64,000 nucleotides of DNA from Ichthyophis bannanicus (Eukaryota > Chordata > Amphibia > Gymnophiona > Ichthyophiidae), in the NCBI GenBank assembly GCA_033557465.1, contig CM066041.1:156773532-156837531 (forward strand), written 5' to 3'. The notes under the pieces are model-generated. The model was not told the origin of the DNA and ran no database searches. It was given only the letters and a program-made list of their open reading frames with translations. Position 1 is the first letter of the stretch, and each line of letters opens with the position of its first letter. Below are positions 63,578 through 64,000 of the stretch, one piece after another. The position numbers and the translations under genes were made by a program.

Positions 63578-64000
63578 CCCTGATCCAGCCACCTATGTCC
63601 AGGGTCGGGCTTCAGGAAATATCCTTGGGGGGGGGCCCCCCTGTCCCAGCCATGCCCCGGGCCTGCCAGTCCACTACATCCAGGGAAGTTTATTCCACCT
63701 CAGAGGTGGAATAAGTTCTCCGTAGAAGTTGCCGGACCTGGACGTACAGGGCCGACATTAGAATCCAGGGCCAATGACCACCCACAGCCTGCCCTAACTC
63801 CGCCCCTGATCTGCCCCCTCTCCACCCCCGTCTAACTTCCCTGTACAACTGGCGGGGAATTTAGACGCTGGTGGGGAGGACATCAATCCCCTCTATTCGT
63901 GGGACAGAATAACCCCATTAATATCTGAAGCTATAACTATTATTATTTGTGTTCTTGTCTAATAATGCCATGTGGTATAGGAAATCTGGCACTGGTCTCA
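63578..64000. other. Right edge, no gene recognised
   Basis: Moderately GC-rich with C- and G-runs. CCACCTCAGAGGTGGAATAA is a small inverted repeat near 63700. No element was identified. Confidence 0.45.

Overview
The window looks like nuclear DNA from a large, transposon-rich vertebrate genome, most likely an amphibian (a caecilian fits, but this is inference). The reasons are the mix of families present: DIRS tyrosine-recombinase retrotransposons, CR1 and L1/Tx1-type LINEs, a Penelope-like element, hAT and MULE DNA transposons, a Gmr1-like LTR element, LINE tails ending in AAATAAATAAATAA, and one intron-flanked exon of a vertebrate host gene. Nothing indicates a bacterial operon, plasmid or CRISPR locus.

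Host gene: one clear exon (36096-36504, +) encodes a coiled coil that I recognise as the N-terminus of CCDC57. It has a consensus acceptor and donor. A GC-rich, CpG-rich stretch at about 31830-32256 is a candidate promoter and 5'UTR exon. Everything right of 36505 is then probably CCDC57 intron, and 32257-36095 would be intron 1.

Layout: 0.5-1 kb, MITE with a 30-bp tandem repeat. 1-3.9 kb, two inverted Penelope-like copies (GIY-YIG endonuclease), one broken by an L2-like LINE. 4.5-5 kb, MITE. 7.4-10.5 kb, decayed DIRS element (-). 10.8-16.9 kb, a young LTR element carrying gag (SCAN-like capsid), protease, dUTPase and an integrase tail but no reverse transcriptase, with coding LTRs. 18.2-20.1 kb, MULE (-). 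20.1-26.5 kb, L1 (+) containing a tRNA-derived SINE (-) that itself contains a solo LTR with a 332-codon ORF. 26.5-31.7 kb, CR1/L2-type LINE interrupted by another LINE and by a 546-bp hAT foldback element. 32.7-35 kb, a 2.2-kb hAT-type element carrying a C-rich minisatellite and a GC-rich palindrome. 37.3-39 kb, LINE. 39.8-40.7 kb, CR1. 40.7-50.6 kb, two head-to-tail DIRS copies, the second holding an ORF1-only L1 retroposon. 50.6-52.7 kb, another DIRS family. 53.4-57.9 kb, CR1 pieces interrupted at a TA site by a 2.8-kb DNA transposon of a family I cannot name. 58.2-63.6 kb, a hAT MITE split by a full-length, nearly intact CR1.

The most notable systems are the unnamed TA-target DNA transposon (54670-57505), the RT-less gag-pro-dUTPase LTR element with LTR-embedded coding sequence (10817-16870), the ORF1-only L1 with a perfect 15-bp target duplication (47749-49393), and the composite hAT element in the presumed first intron of CCDC57. 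Several insertion boundaries can be fixed exactly because the interrupted sequence is itself a recognisable repeat.
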